Program-made: the position numbers and the translations under genes | Part shown: positions 25,434 through 35,535 of the stretch, piece after piece | Layout: each line of letters starts with the position of its first letter | Position numbering within the stretch: the stretch's first letter is position 1 | The notes under the pieces: model-generated | What the model saw: the letters and a program-made list of their open reading frames with translations, nothing else | What the model was told of the DNA's origin: nothing | Database searches by the model: none | Source: Actinomadura formosensis NBRC 14204 | GTDB taxonomy: Bacteria; Actinomycetota; Actinomycetes; Streptosporangiales; Streptosporangiaceae | Assembly: GCF_001552155.1 (NCBI RefSeq) | Contig: NZ_BCQQ01000004.1 | Location: 1-64,000 of the forward strand | Reading direction: 5' to 3' | Length of the DNA stretch: 64,000 nucleotides

Positions 25434-28400
25434 GCATGATCGACACGTTGTTCGGGTTGATCCCGGCGGCGTCGCGGGGTCAGCAGTGGGTGGCGCGGGA
25501 TCTGCAGCTGGTCAACTGGGGCGGTTACGACGGGTATCACCACATCCGGTTCGCTCCCGGCGCGACCCTGTTCAGCGGTGGTTCCGGGTCGGGCAAGTCG
25601 ACGTTGATGGACTCCTACATCGCGTTGCTGATGCCGCACACCACGCCGTTCAACGGGGCGTCCAACGGCGGGGTGGTCGGCCGGCCCCGGGGCAAGGACC
25701 AGCGCAACATCCTCTCCTACGCCCGCGGGAAGCTCGACGAGTCACGGACGGACGGCGAGACGAGGCTGCGGGTGCTGCGCGGGGACGGCCGCGACACCTG
25801 GTCGGCGATCGCGATGACGTGGGCCGACCGGAGCGGTGCGGTGTTCACCGCGCTCCGGGCCTGGTACGTGCCGTCGTCCGCGCGCACCCTCGACGACGTC
25901 GTCCCGGTCCGCGCCACCCGGGACGACGCCTACGACCTGCGCGAACTGGACGGCCCCGCGGGCAGCAGGCTCGCCCGCGCCGCGGTCGAGGCGACGGGCG
26001 TGACCTGCTTCGGCACCGACCGGGACTTCACCGCCCGGCTGCACACCGCGCTGGGCATCGGCGCCGCGGGGGACGGGCACAAGGCGGTCGGGTTGCTCGG
26101 CAGGATCCAGGCCGGTCAGCAGATCACCACCGTCGACGCGCTGTACAAGACGATGGTCCTGGAGGAGCCGTCCACCCTGGCCACGGCGGACGAGGTGGTG
26201 CAGCAGTTCGACGAGCTGTCCGGTACCCGGGACCGGATGATCATTGCCCGCCGGCAGGTGCGGGCGCTGACCCCGATCCGCGACCATCGGAGAACCATCG
26301 ATGACGCGGTGGCCCGGTTGCGGGTGATCGACGACGTCGGATCGTTCACCGATCCGACGTCCCCCGCGGCGCTGTGGCGGCACGAACGCCGGCTCGACCT
26401 GTTGCGCGCGGCCGAGGAGGACCTGACCGGACGGCGCCGCCGGGCCGAGGGGGACGTGCGGGAGACGGCCGCGCTGATCGACGTGGCGGAGTCCCGGCGG
26501 GACGCGCTGCTCGACACCTTGCGCGCGTCCGGCGGCGACCGGCTGGAGACCGCGCTCCGGGAGATCCGTAATGTGGAACGGCGGCTGGCCGACGTCGAAC
26601 GCACACGGGAGCGGCTGGACCGGGCCCTGGGCGCCATCGGCGTCACCGTGTCGACCGGCGAGGACTTCGCCGTGCTGGTCGACACGGCGCGCCGGGCGCT
26701 GGCCGACTCCCAGGCCAGGAAGACCGCCCAGAACGAGTTCGCCGAGGCGACCGCGGAATGCAAGGCCGCCGAACGCGAACTGGCCGAATTGCGCGCCGAG
26801 CACAAGGCGGTCAAAGCCCGCCGTGGAAACATCCCCACGGACCTGCACACCGCCCGCGACCGGCTGGCCGATGCCGCCGGGCTCACCCCGGACGACCTGC
26901 CGTTCGTCGGTGAGCTGATCGAGGTGCGCACGGAGTTCGAACCGTGGCGGGAGGCGTTCAACCTGGCGCTCGGCGGGTTCGCCACCCGGATGCTGATCGA
27001 CATCGGCCGGCTGAACTCGTTCCGCGAGGCGATCAACGCGGTGCCGCTCGCCCGGCGCATCCATTTCGAAGGCGTCCACACCGGCAGGCGCGACGAGATC
27101 GGGCTGAACGACAAGACGCTCCCCGGCCGGCTCGACTACCGGCCGTCGCCGTTCACCGCCTGGCTCAAGAGCGAACTCGTCCGCGGTTTCGACTTCGTCT
27201 GCGTCGAGACGCCCAGGCTGTTGGCGCAGTACCCCAAGGCGCTCACGATCACCGGCCAGACGTCGCAACACGGCCGGGGAGCGCACGGCGGTCACGGCCG
27301 CGCCAACCTGCTGGGATTCAGCAACACCAGGCTGCTCGCCGACCTCGACAGGCGGATCGGCCACGCCCGCGAACGTCATGATGACGCCGTCGCACAGGCG
27401 ACGAAGGCGGAGCAGGCACTCAACTCGTTCGAGGAGAGACGCACCGCCTACCAGACCGTGACCGAACTGTCCTGGGAGCAGGTGGACGCCGAGTCGGTCG
27501 CCGCCGAACGGGATCGCTGGAAGCAGGTCATCACCGAGGTCCGCGCGGGCAACCCGGAGATCGACCGGCTGCAGGAGGAGTCGGAGGAGCTCAAGAAGCA
27601 GATCACCCGGCTGACCGAGCGCGTCGGCGGACAGAAGCGGGAGGTGGAGCGGCTCGGCGGGGAATGGGAATCGATCGTCGACGAGGTGGACGGCGCCCAG
27701 CGGGCGCTCGACACCGCCGCGGCGACCGGCACCGAGGTGAGCCCGGAACACCGCGAGTACCTCACGGGGCTGTTCGACGGCGCCCCGGACGGCGCCGACC
27801 CGGCGACGGCGCTGACGGAGTTCGACGCCGCGCACCGGCGCGGTGCCGAGCGGATGCACGACGACCGGAAGTCGGCGGAGGAAACGATCGCCCGGTCACG
27901 CAAGGCGCTGCACGAGACGTTCTCGACGTTCGTCGAGCGCTGGCCGAACCCGAACCTCGGCACCGATCCGGACGCCTCCTACCGCGACTTCGACCGCCTG
28001 CTCACCGATCTGGAGACCAGCGGCCTGCACGAACTGGAGACCGAGTGGCGCGACAGCCTGCTCAAACTCTCCGGCAACGACCTGACCAGCCTGGACAGCG
28101 AACTCGCCGCCGCGGTCCGGGAGATCCGCGACCGGATCGACCCGGTCAACCGCATCCTCGCCGAACTGCCGTTCGCCGACGACCGCCACCGGCTGCGCAT
28201 CGACCCGCAGGAAAGCCACTCCGCGGTGCGCGCCCGGTTCCGCAAGGAGCTGCGCGATGTACGCGCCGTCATCGACAAGGCGGCGACGGAGGCCGATCGG
28301 GAACGCGCCTACCACCGGATGGCCAAGGTGATCGACCACATCCGCCGCACCGCGCCTGATTTCGCCGACCTGGTCGACGTGCGCAATCACGTCCGGATCA

Positions 28401-28774
28401 GCGCGGAGAAATGCGACCTCGCCGGCGAGCATGTCGCGGTCTACGACCACATCGGGGAGAAGTCGGGCGGTGAGTCCCAGGAACTGGTCGCGTTCATCGT
28501 CGGCGCCGCGCTGCGCTACCAGCTGGGCGACGCGGGCGCCGAACGGCCACGCTACGCCCCCGTCTTCCTCGACGAGGCGCTGATCAAGGCGGACGCGCAC
28601 TTCACCGGCCGAGCCATCGGCGCATGGCGCGGGCTGGGCTTCCAGCTCGTCATCGGCGCCCCCAACGACAAGCACAGCGCGATCGAACCCCACGTGGACG
28701 CCGAATACCTGATCCTCAAGAACACCGAGGGGCGGTCATGGGCGAAACCCATCGTGGCGGTTCCCGGCGCATGA
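25430..28774 (+). CDS. jetC: Wadjet subunit JetC (SMC/MukB-like ATPase)
   Basis: Protein of 1114 aa. Walker A is [10 protein letters not shown] at about residues 49-58, the ABC signature is SGGESQ at about 1012, and Walker B is PVFLDEAL at about 1044. Between them lie two long Arg/Glu-rich coiled-coil arms and a hinge region near residues 480-620. This is the SMC motor of the Wadjet complex, which loops plasmid DNA using ATP. Start at ATG 25430 overlaps jetB. All ATPase motifs are intact, so the system should be functional. Confidence 0.93.
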   Translation: MSMIDTLFGLIPAASRGQQWVARDLQLVNWGGYDGYHHIRFAPGATLFSGGSGSGKSTLMDSYIALLMPHTTPFNGASNGGVVGRPRGKDQRNILSYARGKLDESRTDGETRLRVLRGDGRDTWSAIAMTWADRSGAVFTALRAWYVPSSARTLDDVVPVRATRDDAYDLRELDGPAGSRLARAAVEATGVTCFGTDRDFTARLHTALGIGAAGDGHKAVGLLGRIQAGQQITTVDALYKTMVLEEPSTLATADEVVQQFDELSGTRDRMIIARRQVRALTPIRDHRRTIDDAVARLRVIDDVGSFTDPTSPAALWRHERRLDLLRAAEEDLTGRRRRAEGDVRETAALIDVAESRRDALLDTLRASGGDRLETALREIRNVERRLADVERTRERLDRALGAIGVTVSTGEDFAVLVDTARRALADSQARKTAQNEFAEATAECKAAERELAELRAEHKAVKARRGNIPTDLHTARDRLADAAGLTPDDLPFVGELIEVRTEFEPWREAFNLALGGFATRMLIDIGRLNSFREAINAVPLARRIHFEGVHTGRRDEIGLNDKTLPGRLDYRPSPFTAWLKSELVRGFDFVCVETPRLLAQYPKALTITGQTSQHGRGAHGGHGRANLLGFSNTRLLADLDRRIGHARERHDDAVAQATKAEQALNSFEERRTAYQTVTELSWEQVDAESVAAERDRWKQVITEVRAGNPEIDRLQEESEELKKQITRLTERVGGQKREVERLGGEWESIVDEVDGAQRALDTAAATGTEVSPEHREYLTGLFDGAPDGADPATALTEFDAAHRRGAERMHDDRKSAEETIARSRKALHETFSTFVERWPNPNLGTDPDASYRDFDRLLTDLETSGLHELETEWRDSLLKLSGNDLTSLDSELAAAVREIRDRIDPVNRILAELPFADDRHRLRIDPQESHSAVRARFRKELRDVRAVIDKAATEADRERAYHRMAKVIDHIRRTAPDFADLVDVRNHVRISAEKCDLAGEHVAVYDHIGEKSGGESQELVAFIVGAALRYQLGDAGAERPRYAPVFLDEALIKADAHFTGRAIGAWRGLGFQLVIGAPNDKHSAIEPHVDAEYLILKNTEGRSWAKPIVAVPGA

Positions 28775-29997
28775 CCCCCCGGCTGATCACCCCGGCCGAC
28801 GCGATCGAGTCGCTCCGCCGCAAGGTCCACCAGAAGTGGGCGGCGGCCGTGTGCGCCGACCTCGGCGCCGGAGACCCGGTCACGTTCTCCGTCCCGCTCC
28901 GCCCCGGCGTGTCGACTGGAAGCGCGGTGGCGCGGATCGGGTACGCCGCCTGGCACGAGTGGCACATGCGCTGGCGTGAGTTCCCCGACCGGCACCCCAC
29001 AGGCGTGCTGATCGTCCGCAAGCCGGTGTCCGTCCAAGGTGTGACGGACGACTACCCCACCATGCTTGTCGCGGGCCTGGACGCCGCCGTCGCCCTGGTC
29101 TCCGAAACCGGTCGGCCGACCGTGGACGTCGGCCGCGCCCGGGCGCTCGCATCATCGCTGCGGTCCGCGGGCGCGGTCCTCACCCCGGCCACCGTCCGGG
29201 CCGTCTACCAGCTCGGAGCCGATGACACCGAGGTACTGCTCAGTGCGGCGACCTGGCTGCGCCGGAACCCGGACGCGGGCGCATGGACCGCACGTCAACT
29301 CCCGGTCCCCGGCATGCACACCAAGTGGCTCGACACCCATGGCGCGTTGCTGCGCGACGTCGCCGGACGCGACGTCCGGGACGAGGTCCGGCCCCGGCCG
29401 GCCGTGCTGCACCTGACCTACGTCGACCCCGGTCACGCCGCGTCGGGCCGCCGCAGGCATGACGCCTGGACCACCGGCGACACGCACGACATCGCCTACC
29501 GGCCGCGGATCGTCCTCGTCGTCGAGAACCGCGACTCCCGGCTCTGGTTCCCCCCGGTGCGGGACACGATCGTGGTCGAGGGCGGCGGCAAGGCGGCCGC
29601 GGCCCTGCTCGCGGACGTGCCCTGGATCCGCGCTGCGGACCACATCGTCTACTGGGGAGACATCGACGCGGACGGCTACGCGATCCTCGACCGGTTCCGC
29701 GCCGCGCTGGCCGAGCCCGCACCGGACGACGCGCCACCGAAACCGGTCACCTCGATCCTGATGGACGCCACCGACCTGCACCGCTACGCCCAGCACGGGG
29801 TGAACCACGACAAGGCCGGTCGCCCCATCAAACCGTCCCCGGCGATCCTGCCGCACCTCACCGAAGCCGAGGCGACCGCCTACGACACCATCGCAACCGC
29901 AGGCCCCACCCCGTTCCGCCGTATCGAACAAGAAGCGATCCCTCTCGCCCACGCCGCAACCCGGTTGCTGGACGTCTCCACGAGATCTCATCCGTAA
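28771..29997 (+). CDS. jetD: Wadjet nuclease JetD (DUF3322/DUF2220, TOPRIM-like)
   Basis: Protein of 408 aa. The N-terminal part (residues about 1-190) is the DUF3322 arm domain and the C-terminal part the DUF2220 TOPRIM-like nuclease. The TOPRIM acidic residues are visible: E270 in IVVEGGGKA, and D297, D299 and D301 in GDIDADGY. JetD cuts DNA once JetABC has fully looped a small circle. I start at ATG 28771, which overlaps the jetC stop (ATGA); an ATG at 28738 would add 11 residues. This completes a type I Wadjet operon. Confidence 0.92.
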   Translation: MTPRLITPADAIESLRRKVHQKWAAAVCADLGAGDPVTFSVPLRPGVSTGSAVARIGYAAWHEWHMRWREFPDRHPTGVLIVRKPVSVQGVTDDYPTMLVAGLDAAVALVSETGRPTVDVGRARALASSLRSAGAVLTPATVRAVYQLGADDTEVLLSAATWLRRNPDAGAWTARQLPVPGMHTKWLDTHGALLRDVAGRDVRDEVRPRPAVLHLTYVDPGHAASGRRRHDAWTTGDTHDIAYRPRIVLVVENRDSRLWFPPVRDTIVVEGGGKAAAALLADVPWIRAADHIVYWGDIDADGYAILDRFRAALAEPAPDDAPPKPVTSILMDATDLHRYAQHGVNHDKAGRPIKPSPAILPHLTEAEATAYDTIATAGPTPFRRIEQEAIPLAHAATRLLDVSTRSHP

Positions 29998-30061
29998 CCG
30001 GGCCACCAGGTACGGATCCAGCGCGTCCGGTCGGCGTTCACCGCGTTCGGTACCTGCGGCA

Positions 30062-31519
30062 TCACCGACCCGCTCGCGTCAGGGGACCAGTGCGACGAGG
30101 CGCGGGAAGTTGACCAGCCGCCCGTTTCCTCAAGGCCAGGACCGTGACGCACGCGGTGAGGGCGAGGCACAGCCAGGCGAACCAGTCCCCGAGCCTGGAA
30201 TACAGGGTGGTGACGCCGGGAGTGGAGACCTCGGCGGTCAGGACGGTCAGCGCGGCGCCGCCGGTACGGGCCTCCGCTCGGACGTTCCCGTACGGGTCGC
30301 TCACCGTGAGGGCTCCCTGAGTGGCGCTGCGGACGATGGTGAGCCCGCTCTCGACACCGCGGGTCACGGCGACGCGGCTGTGCCACCAGGCGTCCTGGCC
30401 GAAGTCCAGGGCCGGAGTGAGAAGCACGCGGGCCTCCTGTCCGCGGTACGCGCGGGGCAGGGCGGGATGGTCCAGGTCCTTGCAGATGATCAGACCCCAC
30501 CGGGTACCGGGCACGAAGGCCGTTTCCGATCCGGCGGAGTATCCCTCCTCCAAAACGGGGATGAGGTGGTGCTTGCGGTAGACGGTCCCCGACGTGACGT
30601 CCAGGGCGGCGTTGGCCGTGACACCGTTCCGGACCAGCGTCAGTCCGGTGACGACATGGCGTCCGGCCGCGGCGCGGGCCAGCGGTCCGGTGAGCAGGGG
30701 CAGGGTGCGTTCATCGGCCTGGACGAGCTTCTCCGGCAGGACGATGACCTGCGCGCCTCGCGCCGCCACCGATCGCACCCGCTCGGCGTAGCGGGCGACC
30801 AGCGCGCGCCCCTCGGGGGTCTCCACCGGGATCGGATGATCCCAGCTCGGGCCGGCGATCAGCGCCACTTTCATCGTGGGGCCCTCGGCCGCCGGCCGCA
30901 GGAACCCGTAGCCGAGCGCGGCCACCACCAGCAGGGCCGCGGCCGCTCCCAGCTGGACCCGGGCGCGCGGTCCGGTGCCGGGCGCGGTGATCGCCGCCAC
31001 GGCCGCGGGGACCCCCAGGATCAGGAAGGTCATCCCCCAGAGCCCGGTCAGCGAGGCGATCTGCAGGACGGGCCCTACACCGGCCTGGGTGTATCCGATG
31101 CTCCAGAACGCCCCTTGCGGCATCGACATCGCGTACTCCACCGCGACCCACGCGGAGGGTACGGCGACGGCCGCCGCGAACGGCCTGCGCCGCAGCATGA
31201 GCGCGCGCGCCAGCAGGACCGTCAGGGCGAACAGCACGGCCGTCCCGAGGAAGATGCCGACCACGAGGGGCACCGGCTGATCCAGGCCGTCCTCGCCCTG
31301 GTAGAAATCCCACAGGTTGGTCTGGCCCCCGAGCCAGGCGGCGAACGCGGCCGCGGCGGCGGGGCCCACGCCGGTACGCGGGGCCAGCAGCAGGACCGGC
31401 AGCGCCGCCAGCCAGGTCAACACCGGTATCGGATGCAGTCCCGTACCAAGGTGGAACAGGGCGGCGGACGCCGCGGCGGCGGCCACGGCGAGGAGAACAC
31501 GGGGACGTCTGCGGTGCAT
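30062..31519 (-). CDS. Apolipoprotein N-acyltransferase-like protein (Lnt)
   Basis: Protein of 485 aa: about six N-terminal membrane segments, then a nitrilase-fold domain from about residue 215. The catalytic triad of the carbon-nitrogen hydrolase family is visible: Glu in VLPEKLV, Lys in YRKHHLIP, Cys in ICKDLD. A last hydrophobic segment is near the C-terminus. Lnt adds a third acyl chain to lipoproteins at the outer face of the membrane. I use the ATG at 31519 with GGAAGG 8 nt upstream. It lies 104 bp downstream of the response regulator on the same strand and may be its target. Confidence 0.83.
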   Translation of the reverse strand: MHRRRPRVLLAVAAAAASAALFHLGTGLHPIPVLTWLAALPVLLLAPRTGVGPAAAAAFAAWLGGQTNLWDFYQGEDGLDQPVPLVVGIFLGTAVLFALTVLLARALMLRRRPFAAAVAVPSAWVAVEYAMSMPQGAFWSIGYTQAGVGPVLQIASLTGLWGMTFLILGVPAAVAAITAPGTGPRARVQLGAAAALLVVAALGYGFLRPAAEGPTMKVALIAGPSWDHPIPVETPEGRALVARYAERVRSVAARGAQVIVLPEKLVQADERTLPLLTGPLARAAAGRHVVTGLTLVRNGVTANAALDVTSGTVYRKHHLIPVLEEGYSAGSETAFVPGTRWGLIICKDLDHPALPRAYRGQEARVLLTPALDFGQDAWWHSRVAVTRGVESGLTIVRSATQGALTVSDPYGNVRAEARTGGAALTVLTAEVSTPGVTTLYSRLGDWFAWLCLALTACVTVLALRKRAAGQLPAPRRTGPLTRAGR

Positions 31520-31623
31520 CGGACGACCTTCCGATCGAGGGTGGGGGGTCGCCTCGATGCTCCGCCACGGGACGGGACGGCCGCGTCGCCGGTGAGAGCG
31601 GTTCCGCGCGTCACTCGCGCGGG

Positions 31624-32295
31624 TCACGCCTCCAGGCCGTCGCCGGGCAGCACCAGGCCCGACTCGTACGCGAACACCACCGCCTGCACCCGGTCGCGCA
31701 ACCCGAGCTTGCCGAGGACGCGGCTGACGTGCGTCTTGACGGTATGGTCGCTGACCACCAGCGTGGCGGCGATCTCGGCGTTCGACAGGCCCCGGGCGAC
31801 CAGCCGCAGCGCCTGCACCTCCCGTTCGGTCAGCTCCGCCAGCCGGCCGGCCAGCCGCGGCGCAACCCCGTGCGCGGGACGCCGGACCAGGTCGGCGATG
31901 AGTCGCCGGGTCACCGTCGGGGCCAGCAGCGACTCCCCGGCGGCGACCACCCGCACGGCCTCCACCAGTTCGCCGCGGCGCATGTCCTTGAGCAGGAAGC
32001 CGCTCGCACCGGCGCGCAGCGCGTCGTAGACGTACTCGTCCAGGTCGAACATGGTCAGGACCAGGACCTTGGCATCGGTGCCGGAACAGATCCGGCGGGT
32101 CGCCTCGATGCCATCCATCTCGGGCATCCGCACGTCCATCAGCACCACGTCGGGGCGCAGGCCCAGCGTGGCGCGCACCGCCTCGGCCCCGGTCGCCGCC
32201 TCCCCCACCACGGTCATGCCGGGCTGATCATCGAGGATCATCGCGAACCCGCCCCGGATCAGATCCTGGTCATCGGCGATCAGTACCCGCAGCAC
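31624..32295 (-). CDS. NarL/FixJ-type response regulator
   Basis: Protein of 223 aa. Receiver domain with acidic DD near residue 8, phospho-acceptor Asp in VVLMDVRMPEMDG (about D54) and Lys in FLLKDM. A LuxR-type helix-turn-helix is at the C-terminus (LTEREVQALRLVARGLSNAEIA). It begins 4 nt after the sensor kinase stop, so the pair is co-translated. Target genes are unknown; the Lnt-like gene downstream is a candidate. Confidence 0.92.
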   Translation of the reverse strand: MLRVLIADDQDLIRGGFAMILDDQPGMTVVGEAATGAEAVRATLGLRPDVVLMDVRMPEMDGIEATRRICSGTDAKVLVLTMFDLDEYVYDALRAGASGFLLKDMRRGELVEAVRVVAAGESLLAPTVTRRLIADLVRRPAHGVAPRLAGRLAELTEREVQALRLVARGLSNAEIAATLVVSDHTVKTHVSRVLGKLGLRDRVQAVVFAYESGLVLPGDGLEA

Positions 32296-32299
32296 GCGG

Positions 32300-33388
32300 T
32301 CACCCTAGCGGCAGCGCCGCCCGGACCACGAAGCCCCGTTCGCCGCCGGTCGCGCGCAGTGTCCCGCCGCAGGCGCTCATCCGCTCGCGCATCCCGGCAA
32401 GCCCGTGACCGCCGCCCATGGCGGACCCGCCCCGGCCGTCGTCGGCGACGACCAGGCGGAGCTCCCGGTCCGTCCAGTGGAGCTCGACCCGGACGGTCGT
32501 CGCGTGCGAGTGCCGGACGACATTCGCCAGCGCCTCCTGCGCGACCCGGTAGACCGCCAGCCCGGCGTCGGCCGAGACCGGGCGGGGCCGTCCCCGCTCG
32601 GCGAGGGTGACGTCGATCCCGGCTCGCCTGGTCCGTTCGACCAGGGCCGGAAGCGCGCCGAGCCCCGGCGCCGGCTCGCACGTCTCCGCACCCGAGCGCA
32701 GCGTGCCCAGGGCACGGCGCAGCTGCCCGATGGCCTCGCGCCCGGTGTCGGCGATCGTGTCGAAGATCGCGTCCGCTCGGACGGGGTCGGTCCGGGCCGC
32801 CACCGGCCCCGCCTCGGCCTGGACGACGATGAGCCCCACGGCGTGGGTGACGATGTCGTGGACGTCCCGGGCGATCCGGGTGCGTTCGCGGGCGAGCGCG
32901 GCGAGCCGCTCGCCCTCCAAGCGGCGCAGCCGTTCGTGTTCGGCGGCCTGCCGTGCGCGGGTCCCGGCACCGAGGGCCCACGCGGCGACGAACGCCATCA
33001 CGGTGTAGCCCGCGTCGTCGAACGACGCGCCGGGGACGGCGATCGAGAAGGCCAGCAGCGGGACTCCCGCGCCGAGTGCCACCGCCTGCCGGCTCCGCGT
33101 GCTCACCGCCGCCACGGTGTAGGTCGCGACCATGCACCCGTAGGCCAGTGGCGGCAGGGCGTCCGCCACCACCAGGCAGGTGGTCGCGACGGCGACCACG
33201 GCCAGTACGCCGAGCGGGGCCCGGCGGCGCCAGGCCAGCGGCAGCGCGGCCATGACGGCGGCGGCGGCCGACCACCATCGTTCCTGGGACAACAGCGGGG
33301 CCGTGGTGGTCACCAGCACCACGGCCCCGATCCCCGCGTCCAACGCGCGCGCTTGGATCGGTGAGCCCACGGTTTCCCCCTCCGGCAT
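32300..33388 (-). CDS. DesK-type sensor histidine kinase
   Basis: Protein of 362 aa. About four to five hydrophobic segments (residues 15-140) precede a HisKA_3 domain with phospho-acceptor His in RIARDVHDIVTHAVG. The ATPase domain shows VAQEALANVVRHSHA (N box), DDGRGG and GGHGLAGMRERM (G boxes). I prefer the ATG at 33388; 54 more in-frame codons extend to 33550 but lack a better ribosome site. It forms a two-component system with the response regulator. No sensor domain that identifies the signal is visible. Confidence 0.87.
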   Translation of the reverse strand: MPEGETVGSPIQARALDAGIGAVVLVTTTAPLLSQERWWSAAAAVMAALPLAWRRRAPLGVLAVVAVATTCLVVADALPPLAYGCMVATYTVAAVSTRSRQAVALGAGVPLLAFSIAVPGASFDDAGYTVMAFVAAWALGAGTRARQAAEHERLRRLEGERLAALARERTRIARDVHDIVTHAVGLIVVQAEAGPVAARTDPVRADAIFDTIADTGREAIGQLRRALGTLRSGAETCEPAPGLGALPALVERTRRAGIDVTLAERGRPRPVSADAGLAVYRVAQEALANVVRHSHATTVRVELHWTDRELRLVVADDGRGGSAMGGGHGLAGMRERMSACGGTLRATGGERGFVVRAALPLG

Positions 33389-33600
33389 GTGATCCAGGGT
33401 GACGGTTCCGGGCCCGCGCGGTATCGCCCGCAGGAGTGGTCTTCGGAATCCATCCCCAGAGCGACGGTGCTGCATGATCACTGACAAGGTGGCCAGACAG
33501 GCACCTGCGGCCGACATCGCGGCAAGGCCGAGGACGGGACGGCCGTCCACGACGCGGCCGGGTCGGCTGCACTGAAGCGCCCCGGGGTTCGACAGAGGCT

Positions 33601-33846
33601 CTAGGTTGTGGCTGTGACCTGCAGTTCTGTGTGGTTCTGGCGGTCGTAGAGGGCCTCGTATTCGTCGGGTGGTACGTGGCCGATCTCACCGTGGAGCCGG
33701 GTGGTGTTGTACCAGTCCACGTACTCGGCGGTGGCCGGCTCGACGCCGGTCAGGTTCTCCACGGCCCACGCGGTTTGATCGGCTCGGTCTTGTACAAGCC
33801 GATCGCCGACTCCAGCAACGCGTCGCCGACGGTGCCGATGGATTAA
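33601..33846 (-). pseudogene. IS3-family transposase (OrfB) C-terminal remnant, frameshifted
   Basis: Read on the minus strand, one frame gives SIGTVGDALLESAIGLYKTE then KPRGPW. A second frame, entered near 33765, continues as ATAEYVDWYNTTRLHGEIG and PPDEYEALYDRQ to a TAG at 33601. Together they are the conserved end of an IS3-group DDE integrase, which carries the last catalytic Glu region. The 5' part is missing, and a frameshift and truncation make it non-functional. It marks an old insertion between the kinase and the glycosyltransferase. Confidence 0.8.
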
Positions 33847-33922
33847 AAGGCGGTTCCACAGGCGCAAATGATCTGGACGCCCTCACACAGCCCGCGCCCG
33901 ATCGAAAATGGGCGCCGGGGGA

Positions 33923-33950
33923 TGCAACATTGCGGGGCTCCCTGCGTCTC
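33923..33950 (+). promoter_or_regulatory. ECF-type promoter of the glycosyltransferase gene
   Basis: TGCAAC (33923-33928) and CGTC (33945-33948) are separated by 16 nt. The same elements with the same spacer precede the ECF sigma gene at 35536. CGTC ends 7 nt before the GTG, so transcription would begin at or next to the start codon. Confidence 0.68.
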
Positions 33951-33955
33951 TTGGC

Positions 33956-35470
33956 GTGAACTCAAAACTAGATCTGCTGCCCGGCGAACGCCCGGCCACG
34001 GCCGAGCACCCCGGCCCGCCCGCCGAAGACGCAGGACGGCGCGGGGAGGCGGGGCGAGGGCAGCGGAGGGCCTGGCTCCTTCCCTCGGTGCCCGCCCTGC
34101 TGGCGCTGGCGATGGGCCTCTGGGGCGCCGGACGGCTGCCGCTGTGGCGTGACGAGGCGATCACGTCCGAGATCGCCCGCCGCTCGATCCCCGGCATCCT
34201 GTGGTGCGCCCGGCACATCGACGCCGTCCACGCCGCCTACTACCTGCTCATGCACTGTGTCGTGCAGGTCTTCGGGGCCGGCGAGTTCGCGCTGCGGCTC
34301 CCCTCGATCGCGGCGTTCGCGGCCACGGCGGCGGGCATCACCGTCCTCGGCCGCAGGATCATGTCCGGGTCCGTCGGGCTGGTCGCCGGCCTGATCTGCA
34401 CCGGGGCTCCGTTCGCCAGCCACTACGCGCACGAGGCCCGGTCCTACTCGCTGGTCGCGGCGCTCACCGTGTGGCTGACCGTGCTGTTCGTGGACCTGGC
34501 GGAACGGGGCTCCCGGCGCCGGTACGCCGCCTACGGCGCGGGCATCGCCCTGCTGGGGCTGGTCCATCTGTTCGCACTGCTCATCCTGCCCGCCCACCTG
34601 GCGACCCTGCTGCTGACGCGCCGCGCCAGGACGATGCTGCGCCGGTGGTCCGCCGCCGCGGCGGGAGCGGTCGTCGCGGTGAGCCCGCTGATCGCGCTGG
34701 CCGTGACCCAGCGCAACGCCCTGGACTGGCTGACACGCCCGGGATGGCGCGACGCCCTCTACCTGGCCGAGGCGTTCACCGGCCCCCCGATCGTGGCGTA
34801 CCTGCTCGGCGCGGCAATGGCGGTGGGCCTGATCACGGCGCGGCGCCGCGGCCCGATCGGCCTGCGGGCCCTGGCCTTGCCCTGGCTGCTGCTGCCCGCG
34901 ACGGTGCTGCTCCTGGTCTCCCAGTTCCATCCCTTCTACACGAGCCGCTACGTGATCGGCAGCCTCCCCGCCATGGCGCTGCCGGCCGCCGCGGGACTGG
35001 CTCGGATGCCCTGCCGGACGTGGATCGTGCCGCTCGTCGCGATGGCCGTCCTGGTGGCACCGCTGCACGTCGCGCAGCGCCGTCCGGAGAACTGGTGGGA
35101 CAACCTCCGCGGGGCCGCGGCGATCGTCGAGCGGGAGGCCCGGCCGGGTGACGCGATCCTCTTCCTCACGGCGGACCGGCGTTCTATCGCCGAGGCGTAC
35201 CCGGACGCGTTCCGCGGGTTGCGCGACATCGCACTGCGGCGGACCCCCGCCCAGGCGGGCAATTTCGGCGGCACCGAGTTCGACCCTGCCGAGATCGGCC
35301 GCCGGCTGACCGGTGCCGCGACGACCCGGGTCTGGCTGCTGGAGGGGCCCTGGCGCATGCCGTCCCTGGTCCCGCGGGACCGCGCGAAGGTCGAGGTCCT
35401 CCAGCGGCACTTCCGGCAGGCCGGTGTCTGGCGCGTCCGCGGCATCACGCTGTCGCTGTTCCAGCGGTAG
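33956..35470 (+). CDS. GT39-like membrane mannosyl/glycosyltransferase
   Basis: Protein of 504 aa with about ten to eleven membrane segments. LPLWRDEAITSEIA near residue 60 carries the Asp-Glu of the first extracytoplasmic loop of GT39/ArnT-like (GT-C) enzymes, which move a sugar from a polyprenyl-phosphate donor at the outer face of the membrane. SHYAHEARSYSL is another family feature. The acceptor is unknown (cell-wall glycan or protein). The GTG at 33956 is chosen because an ECF-type promoter places the transcript start there; an earlier in-frame start at 33908 would lie before the promoter. It is probably in the regulon of the sigma factor encoded next. Confidence 0.8.
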   Translation: MNSKLDLLPGERPATAEHPGPPAEDAGRRGEAGRGQRRAWLLPSVPALLALAMGLWGAGRLPLWRDEAITSEIARRSIPGILWCARHIDAVHAAYYLLMHCVVQVFGAGEFALRLPSIAAFAATAAGITVLGRRIMSGSVGLVAGLICTGAPFASHYAHEARSYSLVAALTVWLTVLFVDLAERGSRRRYAAYGAGIALLGLVHLFALLILPAHLATLLLTRRARTMLRRWSAAAAGAVVAVSPLIALAVTQRNALDWLTRPGWRDALYLAEAFTGPPIVAYLLGAAMAVGLITARRRGPIGLRALALPWLLLPATVLLLVSQFHPFYTSRYVIGSLPAMALPAAAGLARMPCRTWIVPLVAMAVLVAPLHVAQRRPENWWDNLRGAAAIVEREARPGDAILFLTADRRSIAEAYPDAFRGLRDIALRRTPAQAGNFGGTEFDPAEIGRRLTGAATTRVWLLEGPWRMPSLVPRDRAKVEVLQRHFRQAGVWRVRGITLSLFQR

Positions 35471-35501
35471 ACGGCCCGCCCGGAAAAAGATCGGCCGCCC
35501 G

Positions 35502-35529
35502 TGCAACATCGGCGCCCCGGACGCGTCTC
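35502..35529 (+). promoter_or_regulatory. ECF-type promoter of the sigma gene
   Basis: TGCAAC (35502-35507), 16-nt spacer, CGTC (35524-35527) in GCGTCTCT. CGTC ends 8 nt before GTG 35536. It matches the promoter at 33923 in both hexamers, spacing and distance to the start codon, which suggests autoregulation and leaderless mRNA. Confidence 0.68.
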
Positions 35530-35535
35530 TTCCCC

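Noticed and set aside
33601..33846. Active insertion sequence
   Set aside because: The transposase is truncated and frameshifted, and no paired terminal inverted repeats were found.
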